Origin: VRUE01 sp963703335
Lineage (GTDB): Bacteria; Actinomycetota; Thermoleophilia; Solirubrobacterales; 70-9
DNA length: 64,000 nt
Assembly: GCA_963703335.1 (NCBI GenBank)
Contig: OY969812.1
Coordinates: 1,364,001-1,428,000 of the forward strand
Direction of reading: 5' to 3'
In this document: positions 16,087-23,283 of the stretch, piece after piece
How the letters are laid out: every line of letters begins with the position of its first letter
Position numbering within the stretch: the first letter of the stretch is position 1
Notes under the pieces: model-generated
What the model was told of the DNA's origin: nothing
The model's database searches: none
Seen by the model: only the letters and a program-made list of their open reading frames with translations
Made by a program: the position numbers and the translations under genes

Positions 16087-16485
16087 TTAGGGGGAAGTCT
16101 CGCCGGGACGGGGCGATTCTTCGGCTTCGTCACCGGCGTACTTGGCGACGAAGCGGGCGACGGCTTTGGCCTCATCGCCGACGACGATGTTCTGCGGCAT
16201 GATCGCGCCGGAGAATCCACCGTTCTGGATCGCAAAGAGAGCATCGTCATAGCTCTCGGTTCGCTGATTGAGGTTCGGACCCTGCGTCCGCTCGCCACGA
16301 TTGCCGCTGCCCTGGGTGCCGGCGGCGCTGAGCGTGTGGCAACCGGAGCAGTGCGTGGCGAAGAGGACAGCCCCTTCGTGATTGGGGTCATCCACGGAGA
16401 CCGAGACGCTTTCTTCGCCGAAACCGCAGGCGGCGAGCCCGAAGGCAGCGAGAAGAGCCATGGTTGTAATCAGTGCCGGACGCAC
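16087..16485 (-). CDS. c-type cytochrome lipoprotein
   Basis: About 132 residues from GTG 16485 (an open frame extends upstream to 16536 but would overlap the divergent flavin reductase). Lipobox LAAC follows a hydrophobic stretch (ALITTMALLAAFGLAAC), so it should be anchored outside the membrane. One covalent heme site, CSGCH, is present, and a probable axial Met in GAIMPQN. It likely shuttles electrons in the periplasm-equivalent space. A TATGAT-like -10 lies nine bases upstream of GTG 16485. The acidic tail EEAEESPRPGETSP is not conserved in the family. Confidence 0.87.
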   Translation of the reverse strand: MRPALITTMALLAAFGLAACGFGEESVSVSVDDPNHEGAVLFATHCSGCHTLSAAGTQGSGNRGERTQGPNLNQRTESYDDALFAIQNGGFSGAIMPQNIVVGDEAKAVARFVAKYAGDEAEESPRPGETSP

Positions 16486-16529
16486 GCGGCGCGCATCATA
16501 TTGTCTTGACCCGATCCCGCTCTTCGACC

Positions 16530-17006
16530 ATGCCAACGCCTGATCCAGCCCGCTTTCGCGCCGCCATGGCGATGCTGCCGACCGGCGTCACCGTGGTCAG
16601 CGCGGCCGGGCCCGACGGACCGGCCGGGGCGACCGCCAACGCGGTCTGCTCGCTCTCGATCGAGCCGATGCTGATGCTCGCCTGCCTCGACCGCGGCTCG
16701 CGCACCTTGCTCGCCGTCCAGGCGGCCAACCACTTCGGCATCAGCGTCCTGCACGCCGGCCAGGAGGAGATCGCCCGATCCTTCGCCACCAAGGCACCGG
16801 TCGCCGAGAAGTGGGACGGCGTCGCCTGGAACGAGCGCGGCGGCATTCCAGCGATCGACGACTCCCTCGCCTGGATCGCCTGCGAGTTGCGCGACGTGGT
16901 CGCCGCTGGAGACCACGTGATCGTCACCGGCGAGGTCCGCGACCTGGCGACCGGCGAGGGCGACCCGCTCGTCTTCCACGCCGGCGAGTACCGGCCCTTG
17001 GGCTGA
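16530..17006 (+). CDS. Flavin reductase family protein (FMN split-barrel)
   Basis: A 158-residue protein of the flavin reductase/HpaC type: MLPTGVTVVSAAGPDGPAGATANAVCSLSIEPMLMLACL is the FMN-binding strand region, with GISVLHAGQEEIARSFA following. Such enzymes supply reduced flavin to monooxygenases or act alone. The divergent neighbour is a cytochrome c gene; no partner monooxygenase is adjacent. ATG 16530 was chosen because it gives the usual N-terminus. A perfect 18-bp hairpin follows the stop. Confidence 0.87.
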   Translation: MPTPDPARFRAAMAMLPTGVTVVSAAGPDGPAGATANAVCSLSIEPMLMLACLDRGSRTLLAVQAANHFGISVLHAGQEEIARSFATKAPVAEKWDGVAWNERGGIPAIDDSLAWIACELRDVVAAGDHVIVTGEVRDLATGEGDPLVFHAGEYRPLG

Positions 17007-17007
17007 C

Positions 17008-17055
17008 GCGCATCCGACATTGACCCCGCTGGGATGTGGTCAATGTCGGATGCGC
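17008..17055 (+). terminator. Perfect 18-bp hairpin after the flavin reductase
   Basis: GCGCATCCGACATTGACC (17008-17025) pairs perfectly with GGTCAATGTCGGATGCGC (17038-17055) around a 12-base loop. It starts one base after the flavin reductase stop and ends two bases before the VOC remnant stop. No U-run. Confidence 0.7.
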
Positions 17056-17057
17056 GA

Positions 17058-17123
17058 CTAGGCGCTGCGGTGGCAGACGGCCTCGACGTTGTTGCCGTCC
17101 GGGTCGAGGACGAAGGCGCCGAT
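17058..17123 (-). pseudogene. VOC/glyoxalase-family gene remnant (C-terminal end only)
   Basis: Minus-strand translation ending at TAG 17058 reads IGAFVLDPDGNNVEAVCHR, the terminal strand of a glyoxalase/VOC protein including the metal-ligand Glu region, but the rest of the gene is absent; upstream sequence is the end of the KTSC gene. A leftover of a deleted gene. Confidence 0.7.
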
Positions 17124-17135
17124 GTGATCGAGTAT

Positions 17136-17354
17136 CTACCGTCGCCTGCGGAACGGATATTGCTTGATCACGGCATTGACGAACGTCCCTTTCGAATCGG
17201 CGTTCGCCAGTTGCTCGAATACGTCGGCCGGTACACCTTCGTAGGCGTAGAGACCGCCGCCGAGGTACTCGACGTAGACCTCTTCGTCATCGGCGTCGTA
17301 GCCGATCCTCGCCACCGCGCTGGACTCGACCGGGTGCATCTTCGGAATCGACAT
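17136..17354 (-). CDS. KTSC domain protein
   Basis: A 72-residue protein matching the small KTSC domain: ARIGYDADDEEVYVEYLGG, then YAYEGVPADVFEQLANADSKGTFVN and the final IKQYPFRRR. KTSC (Lys-Thr-Ser-Cys) domains occur alone or fused to nucleic-acid enzymes such as lysyl-tRNA synthetase-like proteins; the role is not known. Its 3' end abuts the VOC remnant, suggesting a deletion removed the rest of that gene. Confidence 0.8.
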   Translation of the reverse strand: MSIPKMHPVESSAVARIGYDADDEEVYVEYLGGGLYAYEGVPADVFEQLANADSKGTFVNAVIKQYPFRRRR

Positions 17355-17390
17355 GGCTCTCTACGGACCTCGAATACCCACAGGCAAGGG

Positions 17391-17396
17391 TAGGCT
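17391..17396 (+). promoter_or_regulatory. Leaderless -10 box (TAGGCT) for the 17.4-kb membrane protein
   Basis: TAGGCT, eight bases, ATG 17405. Confidence 0.45.
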
Positions 17397-17404
17397 CTGG
17401 CGCG

Positions 17405-17848
17405 ATGGAGGCGACAACCGCGCCACGCTCGCAATGGACGTTCGCCCAGTGGGGCATCGTCGTGCTCGCGATCGTGCAGCTGGCCTGGGCCACGGCGGGG
17501 CTGATCGCCGAACCGAGTTTCCACTTCGGCGACGGCGCCCCGACCGAGCGGGTGCTCGGGGTCGACTTCAACGGCGTCCACGCCCTTTCGGGCTTCCTGC
17601 TCTTCGGGCCGGCCTTCTTCTTCGCCCTCAAGCCCCGCTGGGCCATCCTCTACGCAATCTACGTCGCCGTCGCCCTGCTCGTCACCGGCTTCTGGGCAAT
17701 CTGGTCGACCAGCCCCGCGGGCATCTTCACCTTCCCCAACAACGACGCCGACGCCGTCCTCCACCTAGCTACAGGCGCCCTCTTCTTGGTCGTCGCCACG
17801 ATCCAGCTCGGCCTCGATCGCCGCGACGCGACCCCGAGTCCGTCCTAG
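17405..17848 (+). CDS. DUF4383-like small membrane protein
   Basis: A 147-residue protein with four membrane helices. The layout (first helix, an intervening segment ending in VHALSGFLLFGPAFFFAL, third helix, then ADAVLHLATGALFLVVATIQLGL) resembles DUF4383, a family of actinobacterial membrane proteins of unknown function with conserved HLxxG motifs. ATG 17405 follows a TAGGCT -10 at leaderless distance. Family assignment moderate. Confidence 0.65.
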   Translation: MEATTAPRSQWTFAQWGIVVLAIVQLAWATAGLIAEPSFHFGDGAPTERVLGVDFNGVHALSGFLLFGPAFFFALKPRWAILYAIYVAVALLVTGFWAIWSTSPAGIFTFPNNDADAVLHLATGALFLVVATIQLGLDRRDATPSPS

Positions 17849-17881
17849 ACCCCGATATACGTGGGCTGAGACGGACTCGCG

Positions 17882-18334
17882 CTAGAAGGCGCCGCTGGTC
17901 CCGGCCGCCCGCAAAGCCAAGAAAAGGATCACGCCGCAGCTGACGGCCATGATGCCCATCTCGCGGCGGACGATCGCCAGCGCGAGGGACTGCTGGGAGT
18001 CGGCGGGGAGGGCTTCGAAGTCGACGTCGCCCAGCTCGCGCTCGGCGGCGCCGGCGCGGGCGCCCTCGGCGATCAGCGAGACGACCAGGGGAAGGATGCC
18101 GTAGAGGTAGTGCAGTTCGTCCGAGGGTTCGTGGCCGGTGAAGACGAGCAGGCCGCCGAGCATCACCTGCAGGAAGACGGCTGCCTGGGCTCCGCGGAGC
18201 AGCAGCCAGAAGGGAACCGATGAGCGATCCCGCAGCCAGGCGACCCCGCCTACGGCGAAGGCGGCGAGGTTGAGGGCGATGACGGCGCAGCCGACTACGA
18301 GGTGAACCGCTGCCACGGATCTATTTCCTCCCAA
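17882..18334 (-). CDS. Hypothetical four-helix membrane protein
   Basis: About 150 residues. Helices lie near residues 8-30 (VHLVVGCAVIALNLAAFAVGG), 42-65, 72-92 (LHYLYGILPLVVSLIAEGA) and at the C-terminus (MGIMAVSCGVILFLALRAAG). An acidic cytoplasmic segment (LGDVDFEALPADSQQ) precedes the last helix. Not recognised. It is divergent from the nuo operon and shares its upstream region. Confidence 0.6.
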   Translation of the reverse strand: MGGNRSVAAVHLVVGCAVIALNLAAFAVGGVAWLRDRSSVPFWLLLRGAQAAVFLQVMLGGLLVFTGHEPSDELHYLYGILPLVVSLIAEGARAGAAERELGDVDFEALPADSQQSLALAIVRREMGIMAVSCGVILFLALRAAGTSGAF

Positions 18335-18373
18335 GAGGGTCGGGATTCGGCTTGCTGATGCGAAAAAGCACTA

Positions 18374-18405
18374 TGTAGCAATGTGTTACAAGGTAGGTAT
18401 ATAAC
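18374..18405 (+). promoter_or_regulatory. Putative nuo operon promoter and operator
   Basis: TGTAGCAATGTGTTACA (18374-18390) is a near-perfect inverted repeat (TGTAGCA/TGTTACA) followed by the AT-rich TATATAAC (18398-18405), a good -10. The AT content is exceptional for this window, and it lies 67 bases before nuoA. The palindrome may bind a regulator; identity unknown. Confidence 0.5.
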
Positions 18406-18472
18406 TCGCCGTGCAGGCGGTGAGGCGAGGCGAAGAGCGCCTCGCGGGCCGCCCGCCCGATCCGACTTACCA

Positions 18473-18850
18473 GTGCTGAAGAGCTACCTGCCGATTCTCG
18501 TCTTCGCCTTCCTCGGCGTCACCGTTGGGGGGGCTTTCGCGATGCTCAATCACGTGATCGGGCCGAAGCGGCCGAAGCGGCCGACGGCGGCGAGCCTACG
18601 GCAGTCGGAGCCGTATGAGTCCGGCATCCCGGTCGAGGCCTCGCACGGCCTGCGCTTCGGGGTCAGCTTCTACCTGATCGCGATGCTTTTCATCCTCTTC
18701 GACATCGAGGTCGTCTTCCTCTATCCGATCGGGGTCATCCTCAACGACGCCGACAGCATCTTCGTGCTGGGCGAGCTGGTCACCTTCATCGTCCTGCTGC
18801 TCGTCGCCTTCGTCTACGTCTGGCGCAAGGGGGCACTGGATTGGAAGTAG
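18473..18850 (+). CDS. nuoA: NADH-quinone oxidoreductase subunit A
   Basis: A 125-residue, three-helix membrane subunit of complex I. Conserved features are YESGIP, FYLIAMLFILFDIEVVFLYP and the final helix LVTFIVLLLVAFVYVWRKGALDW. The frame is open upstream, but the GTG at 18473 (VLKSYLPILVFAF) starts at the first helix as usual. First gene of the nuo operon; its stop overlaps the nuoB TTG start. Confidence 0.95.
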   Translation: MLKSYLPILVFAFLGVTVGGAFAMLNHVIGPKRPKRPTAASLRQSEPYESGIPVEASHGLRFGVSFYLIAMLFILFDIEVVFLYPIGVILNDADSIFVLGELVTFIVLLLVAFVYVWRKGALDWK

Positions 18851-19512
18851 AACGCCAGACGATGCGCGAGCGCCAGCTGCGCGCCCGCGACATGCTGCGC
18901 GGCGACCTCGAGGGCGAGGAGCTGGAGCGCTACGTCGAGGAGAAGGTCGTGATGACCCGTTTCGAGCAGATGCTCGGCTGGTCACGTGCCAACTCGATGT
19001 TCCCGCTGTCTTTCGGCCTCGCCTGCTGTGCGATCGAGGGGATACCGATGTCGGCCGTCACGGCCCGCTACGACATCGCCCGCTTTGGCGCTGAGGCCGG
19101 GCGGGCCTCGCCACGCCAAGCCGACATGATCATCCTCTCGGGCCGGGTCTCGATCAAGATGGCGCCGGTCGTCCGCCGCCTCTACGACCAGATGCTGGAG
19201 CCGAAGTGGGCGATCTCGATGGGCGCCTGCTCCTCCAGCGGTGGGATGTTCTCCAATTACGCAGTCGTACAGGGCGCCGACAAGTTCATGCCAATCGACG
19301 TCCATGTGCCGGGTTGCCCGCCGCGACCGGAGGCGGTCCTCTACGGTTTCACCAAGCTGCAACGCAAGATCCAGGGCAACCCCGACCAGGGCTGGCGGGC
19401 GCGCTATGGAGCCGAGGGCACCGAGGAGTGGGCGCGGGGCGGCCCGCGCAGCGAACCGAGCGCCGAGGCGACCGAGGCCTACCTCGCCGCCAGGGAGCTG
19501 ATCCGTGCCTGA
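18841..19512 (+). CDS. nuoB: NADH-quinone oxidoreductase subunit B
   Basis: Carries terminal Fe-S cluster N2 of complex I. Cluster ligands are visible as the vicinal Cys pair in FGLACCAIE, MGACSSSGGMF and VPGCPPRPEAV. The length of 223 is slightly above typical because of the N-terminal lead MEVERQTMRERQLRARDM. Start TTG 18841 overlaps nuoA; ATG 18862 is an alternative. The C-terminus overlaps nuoC by eight bases. Confidence 0.96.
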   Translation: MEVERQTMRERQLRARDMLRGDLEGEELERYVEEKVVMTRFEQMLGWSRANSMFPLSFGLACCAIEGIPMSAVTARYDIARFGAEAGRASPRQADMIILSGRVSIKMAPVVRRLYDQMLEPKWAISMGACSSSGGMFSNYAVVQGADKFMPIDVHVPGCPPRPEAVLYGFTKLQRKIQGNPDQGWRARYGAEGTEEWARGGPRSEPSAEATEAYLAARELIRA

Positions 19513-20119
19513 CGCCCCTGGACTGGAGCTGATCCGGGAGGAGATCGAGCAGAAGCACCCCGGAGCCGTCCTCGACAGCGGCTTCGAGCACGGCTGCGCG
19601 AGCCTCGCAATCGATCCGGAGCAGGTCCTCGCCGTCCTTGGCTGGCTGCGCGACGCCCCGGGGCAGGGCTACCGGTTCCTCTCGAGCCTGCACGCGGCCG
19701 ACTACCTGCCGGCCGAGCCGCGCTTCGCCGTGCACTACGAGCTGCTGAATCGAGATCGGGTTGAGCGGATCCGCGTCAAGGCGCTGCTGGCCGATCCGGC
19801 TGCGGGCGCCGCGGAGTCGGGGGGGCCTGCGGGCGGTGCAGTGGCTCCGTTCTCGACCCCCCCGACTCCACACCACCCGCAGAGGAACGGGGACGAGGGA
19901 CCGGCTTTGCCCGAAATCGACTCGTGCTGTGAGCTTTTCCCGACTGCGGAGTTCCAGGAGCGCGAAGTGTTCGACTTCTTCGGGATCGTCTTTCGTGGGC
20001 ACCCGGACCTCACGCGCATCCTGCTGCCCGATGACTACGTCGGCTGGCCTCAACGCCGGGACTTCCCCGTAGGCGGGGAGCCCGTGACCTTCACGTACAA
20101 CGAGCGCAACTATGGCTGA
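19505..20119 (+). CDS. nuoC: NADH-quinone oxidoreductase subunit C, with palindromic insert
   Basis: Hydrophilic arm subunit (30-kDa type). The C-terminal signature EREVFDFFGIVFRGHPDLTRILLPDDYVGWPQRRDFPV is complete. Between the N-terminal domain and the signature, residues about 103-126 (ESGGPAGGAVAPFSTPPTPH) are encoded by a palindromic element (family D), a Gly/Pro-rich insertion not expected in NuoC. Reading frame is preserved. Overlaps nuoB and nuoD. Confidence 0.95.
   Translation: MPDAPGLELIREEIEQKHPGAVLDSGFEHGCASLAIDPEQVLAVLGWLRDAPGQGYRFLSSLHAADYLPAEPRFAVHYELLNRDRVERIRVKALLADPAAGAAESGGPAGGAVAPFSTPPTPHHPQRNGDEGPALPEIDSCCELFPTAEFQEREVFDFFGIVFRGHPDLTRILLPDDYVGWPQRRDFPVGGEPVTFTYNERNYG
19813..19882. 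repeat. Palindromic element, family D, copy 1, inside nuoC
   Basis: Perfect 13-bp arms GGAGTCGGGGGGG (19813-19825) and CCCCCCCGACTCC (19857-19869). A second pair, CTGCGGGCGGTG (19827-19838) and CACCACCCGCAG (19871-19882), is interleaved with the first, giving an a-b-a'-b' order. The b strands and the spacer TCCGTTCTCG recur in copy 2 at 62770, while the a arms differ but stay complementary. Confidence 0.85.
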
Positions 20120-21302
20120 GCTAACCCACGACCGCTCGACCGAGGTGATGACGGTCAACATTGGGCCGCACCACCCCGCTACGCACGGCGTGCTGCGCCT
20201 CGTCGTCGATCTCGAGGGCGAGGTTGTGCGCGACCTCAAACCGGTGATCGGCTACGTCCACACGGGGATCGAAAAGTCCTGCGAGGACAAGAGCTACTGG
20301 AAGGTCATCCCCTTCGTCGAGCGGATGGACTACCTCTCCTACTTCTTCCAGATGGAGGCCTTCTGCGGCGCGGTCGAGCGCCTGGTCGGCCTCGAGATCC
20401 CCGAGCGGGCCAAGCACCTGCGGGTGATCTTCCTCGAGCTCAACCGCATCCACTCCCACCTCGTCTGGCTGGGGACGACGGCGCTCGACCTCGGCGCGAT
20501 CTCAATGCTCTGGTACTGCTTCCGTGAGCGCGAGCGCATCCTCGACCTCTTCGAGATGGCCACCGGGCAGCGGATGCACACGCGCTACTTCCAGGTCGGC
20601 GGGGTGATCGAGGACATCCCGCTCGGCTTCGAGGCCAAGCTGCGCGAGTTCATCGCCGAGATGCCGGTGCGGGTCGGCCAGTACCAGGCCCTGCTCGACC
20701 GCAACGAGGTCTTCCTCTCGCGGACGAAGAACACCGGCATCGTCTCGCGCGAGCGGCTGTTGGAGCTGGGCGTGACCGGGCCGCTGCTGCGCGCCGCCGG
20801 CGAGCCCTGGGACCTGCGCAAGGCCTTCGACTACCTCGTCTACCCCAAGTTCGACTTCAAGATCCCGGTCGGCACGGTCGGCGACAACTACGACCGCTAC
20901 CGGGTGCGGGTGGCGGAGATGATCGAGTCGACGCGGATCGTCGAGCAGGCGCTCGACGGGCTGCCCGAGGGACCCTTCATCGCCGACGACCGCAAGTACG
21001 TGCTGCCGCCGCGCTCGGAGCTCTCGACCTCGATGGAGTCGCTGATCCATCACTTCAAGCTCGTCACCGAGGGCTACCGGGTCGGGCCGGGAGAGATCTA
21101 CTACGCGATCGAGTCACCGCGCGGAGAGCTCGGCTGCTTCGTCCTCGCCGACGGCTCGGCGAAGCCGGCGCGGGTGCACTTTCGCGATCCGTCGTTCGTC
21201 AATTTGCAGGCGTTCAAGGACATGTCGGTGGGCAGTTACATCGCCGACATGATCTGCTCGCTGGGGATGCTCGATCCGATTCTTGGGGGGGTTGATCGAT
21301 GA
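20112..21302 (+). CDS. nuoD: NADH-quinone oxidoreductase subunit D
   Basis: The 49-kDa-type subunit lining the quinone cavity, 396 residues. N-terminal NIGPHHPATHGVLRLVVDLEGE, GYVHTGIEKSCEDKSY, and C-terminal EIYYAIESPRGELGCFVLADG, FVNLQAFKDMSVGSYIADMICSLGMLDPILGGVDR are all canonical. The stop overlaps an ATG (21299) that opens only a short out-of-frame ORF; a family C palindrome separates nuoD from nuoE. Confidence 0.97.
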   Translation: MAELTHDRSTEVMTVNIGPHHPATHGVLRLVVDLEGEVVRDLKPVIGYVHTGIEKSCEDKSYWKVIPFVERMDYLSYFFQMEAFCGAVERLVGLEIPERAKHLRVIFLELNRIHSHLVWLGTTALDLGAISMLWYCFRERERILDLFEMATGQRMHTRYFQVGGVIEDIPLGFEAKLREFIAEMPVRVGQYQALLDRNEVFLSRTKNTGIVSRERLLELGVTGPLLRAAGEPWDLRKAFDYLVYPKFDFKIPVGTVGDNYDRYRVRVAEMIESTRIVEQALDGLPEGPFIADDRKYVLPPRSELSTSMESLIHHFKLVTEGYRVGPGEIYYAIESPRGELGCFVLADGSAKPARVHFRDPSFVNLQAFKDMSVGSYIADMICSLGMLDPILGGVDR

Positions 21303-21325
21303 CTGCTGGGACCGTGCGTACCGGC

Positions 21326-21417
21326 CAGCGGGTCCTGTCGTCGCAGGGGACCCACCGCCCCTTCCGGTCGCTAAAGCGTCCTCAGGGGCGGTCCCCCCTG
21401 CGACGCCACCCGCTGGA
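21326..21417. repeat. Palindromic element, family C, copy 1, between nuoD and nuoE
   Basis: Nested perfect stems: CCAGCGGGT/ACCCGCTGG (9 bp), CGTCGCAGGGG/CCCCTGCGACG (11 bp) and ACCGCCCC/GGGGCGGT (8 bp), with a loop holding CGGTCGCTAAAGCGTCCTC. GCGGGTCCTGTCG near the 5' end and the loop recur at 33544-33654. Confidence 0.85.
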
Positions 21418-21425
21418 GGTGCGGT

Positions 21426-22022
21426 GTGGCTGAGCTGCCTGTCGATCGAGCGCTTGTCCAGGGACGGGTGCCGGATCGAGCTCCGGAGCGGGTTCCTGAG
21501 CTTCATGAGGTCTCGTGTCCGCCCCAATTGCGGGAACGAATTGAGACGTTGATGGGGCGGTATCCGGATCGGAAATCGGCTTCGATTCCGGCGTTGTGGG
21601 CGGTTCAGCGGCTGTATGGGTGGTGCACGCCGGAGGGGATTCGGCAGGCCGCGGCGGTGATGCGGGTGACGCCCGCCTACCTGGAGTCGGTGGCGAGCTT
21701 CTACGACCTGCTGCATACGGAGCCGGTTGGGACTCACAAGGTCGCGGTGTGTACGAACATCAGCTGCTGGATGCGGGGCGGCGATGAGCTGCTTGATGCG
21801 TTCCGGGAGGCCGCGGGCGATGACGAGAGCTTCTTCGTCACCGGTTTCGAGTGCCTGGGTGCCTGCGACATCGCGCCGATGGCCTCGATCGACGAGCGTT
21901 ACTTCGGCCCGTTGGAGGCGGCCGAGGCGCAGACCGCGATCGAGCAGCTGCGCGCCGGTTCCGCGGTGCTGCCCGAGAAGGCGCTGGAGAAGCGGCCGCT
22001 GCCGGGAGGTCCCGATGCCTGA
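21426..22022 (+). CDS. nuoE: NADH-quinone oxidoreductase subunit E
   Basis: A 24-kDa-type subunit with a [2Fe-2S] cluster (N1a): CTNISC and, about 36 residues on, CLGAC. The core starts LRERIETLMGRYPDRKSASIPALWAVQRLYGW. The first 35 residues from GTG 21426 (AELPVDRALVQGRVPDRAPERVPE) are not typical, and the start lies nine bases after a palindromic element, so the original N-terminus may have been displaced. Overlaps nuoF by eight bases. Confidence 0.94.
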   Translation: MAELPVDRALVQGRVPDRAPERVPELHEVSCPPQLRERIETLMGRYPDRKSASIPALWAVQRLYGWCTPEGIRQAAAVMRVTPAYLESVASFYDLLHTEPVGTHKVAVCTNISCWMRGGDELLDAFREAAGDDESFFVTGFECLGACDIAPMASIDERYFGPLEAAEAQTAIEQLRAGSAVLPEKALEKRPLPGGPDA

Positions 22023-23283
22023 GACACGGATGCTGCTGAAAAACGCCGAAGACCCGGCGCTGCGCACGATCGCCGGTTACAAGGGCTACGGCGGCTACGC
22101 GACGCTGGAGAAGGCCTACCGGGAGATGGAGGCCGAGGAGGTCCTGAAAGAGCTCGAAGACTCGGGCCTGCGGGGACGCGGCGGAGCCGGCTTCTCGATG
22201 GGCAAGAAGGCCTCCTTCCTGCCCCGCGGCGAGATGGACAAGTACCTCTGCTGCAACGCCGATGAGTCCGAGCCGGGTGCCTTCAAGGACCGCGAGCTGA
22301 TGCAGCGCAACCCGCATCAGCTGATCGAGGGGATCGCGATCGCCGCCCTCGCCGCCGGCGCCGGCCACGCCTTCATCTTCATCCGCGGCGAGTACGACTC
22401 GCAGGCCGACATCCTCGACGCCGCAGTCGCCGAGGGATATGAAGCGGGCTATCTCGGCAAGGACATCCTCGGCACGCGCCGCGACCTCGAGCTGGTCGTC
22501 CACCGCGGCGCCGGTGCCTACATCTGCGGCGAGGAGACGGCGCTGCTCGACGCGCTCGAGGGCAAGCGCGGCAACCCGCGCTTGAAGCCCCCCTTCCCGG
22601 CGGTGCAGGGCCTCTACGGCGGGCCGACCTTGATCAACAACGTCGAGACGCTCTCCAACGTGCCGCACATCGTCAAAAACGGCGCCGAGTGGTTCAAGGG
22701 CTTCGGCACCGAGCAGTCGCCCGGGACCAAGGTGGTCTCGGTCTCCGGCTGCGTGCAGCGGCCAGGCAACTACGAGGTCGAGTTGGGGATCCCGACCCGC
22801 GAGCTGATCATGGACCTCGCCGGCGGGCCGGCGGAGGGGCACGAGGTGAAGGCCTTCTACCCGGGCGGCTCCTCCTCCCCCGTGCTCAAGGCCGAGGAAG
22901 GCATCGACCTCCCCTACTCCTTCGAGGCGATGGCGGAGGCGGGCTCGATGCTCGGCTCGGGCTCGATCATCGTCGCCGACGACCGCGTCTCGATCCCGCA
23001 CATGGCGCTGCGCACGGCGCGCTTCTACCACCACGAGTCCTGCGGCAAGTGCACCCCCTGTCGCGAGGGCACCAACTGGACGGTGAAGATGCTGGAACGG
23101 GTGGTGCGCGGCGAGGCGACGCCGATGGACCTCGACATCGTCGCCTCGGTGCAGGAGAACATCATCGGCCACTGTCTCTGCGTGCTCGGCGACTCGATGG
23201 CGATGCCGGTGGGGGCGATGGTGCGCAAGTTCAGGGATGAGTTCGAGGCGGTCATCACCGAAAACCAGGCGGTGGCGACGTGA
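22015..23283 (+). CDS. nuoF: NADH-quinone oxidoreductase subunit F
   Basis: The 51-kDa-type NADH-binding subunit (422 residues) with FMN and cluster N3. GLRGRGGAGFSMGKKASF is the NADH/FMN Gly-rich loop, NADESEPGAFKDRE the FMN site, and ESCGKCTPCREGT plus GHCLCVLGD provide the [4Fe-4S] Cys. ATG 22015 overlaps the nuoE stop; the frame is open further upstream as an artefact. Confidence 0.97.
   Translation: MPETRMLLKNAEDPALRTIAGYKGYGGYATLEKAYREMEAEEVLKELEDSGLRGRGGAGFSMGKKASFLPRGEMDKYLCCNADESEPGAFKDRELMQRNPHQLIEGIAIAALAAGAGHAFIFIRGEYDSQADILDAAVAEGYEAGYLGKDILGTRRDLELVVHRGAGAYICGEETALLDALEGKRGNPRLKPPFPAVQGLYGGPTLINNVETLSNVPHIVKNGAEWFKGFGTEQSPGTKVVSVSGCVQRPGNYEVELGIPTRELIMDLAGGPAEGHEVKAFYPGGSSSPVLKAEEGIDLPYSFEAMAEAGSMLGSGSIIVADDRVSIPHMALRTARFYHHESCGKCTPCREGTNWTVKMLERVVRGEATPMDLDIVASVQENIIGHCLCVLGDSMAMPVGAMVRKFRDEFEAVITENQAVAT

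Noticed and set aside
18241..18262. GCCTACGGCG motifs shared with the msrB-upstream hairpin
   Set aside because: Short GC-rich match within coding sequence; no stem structure around it.
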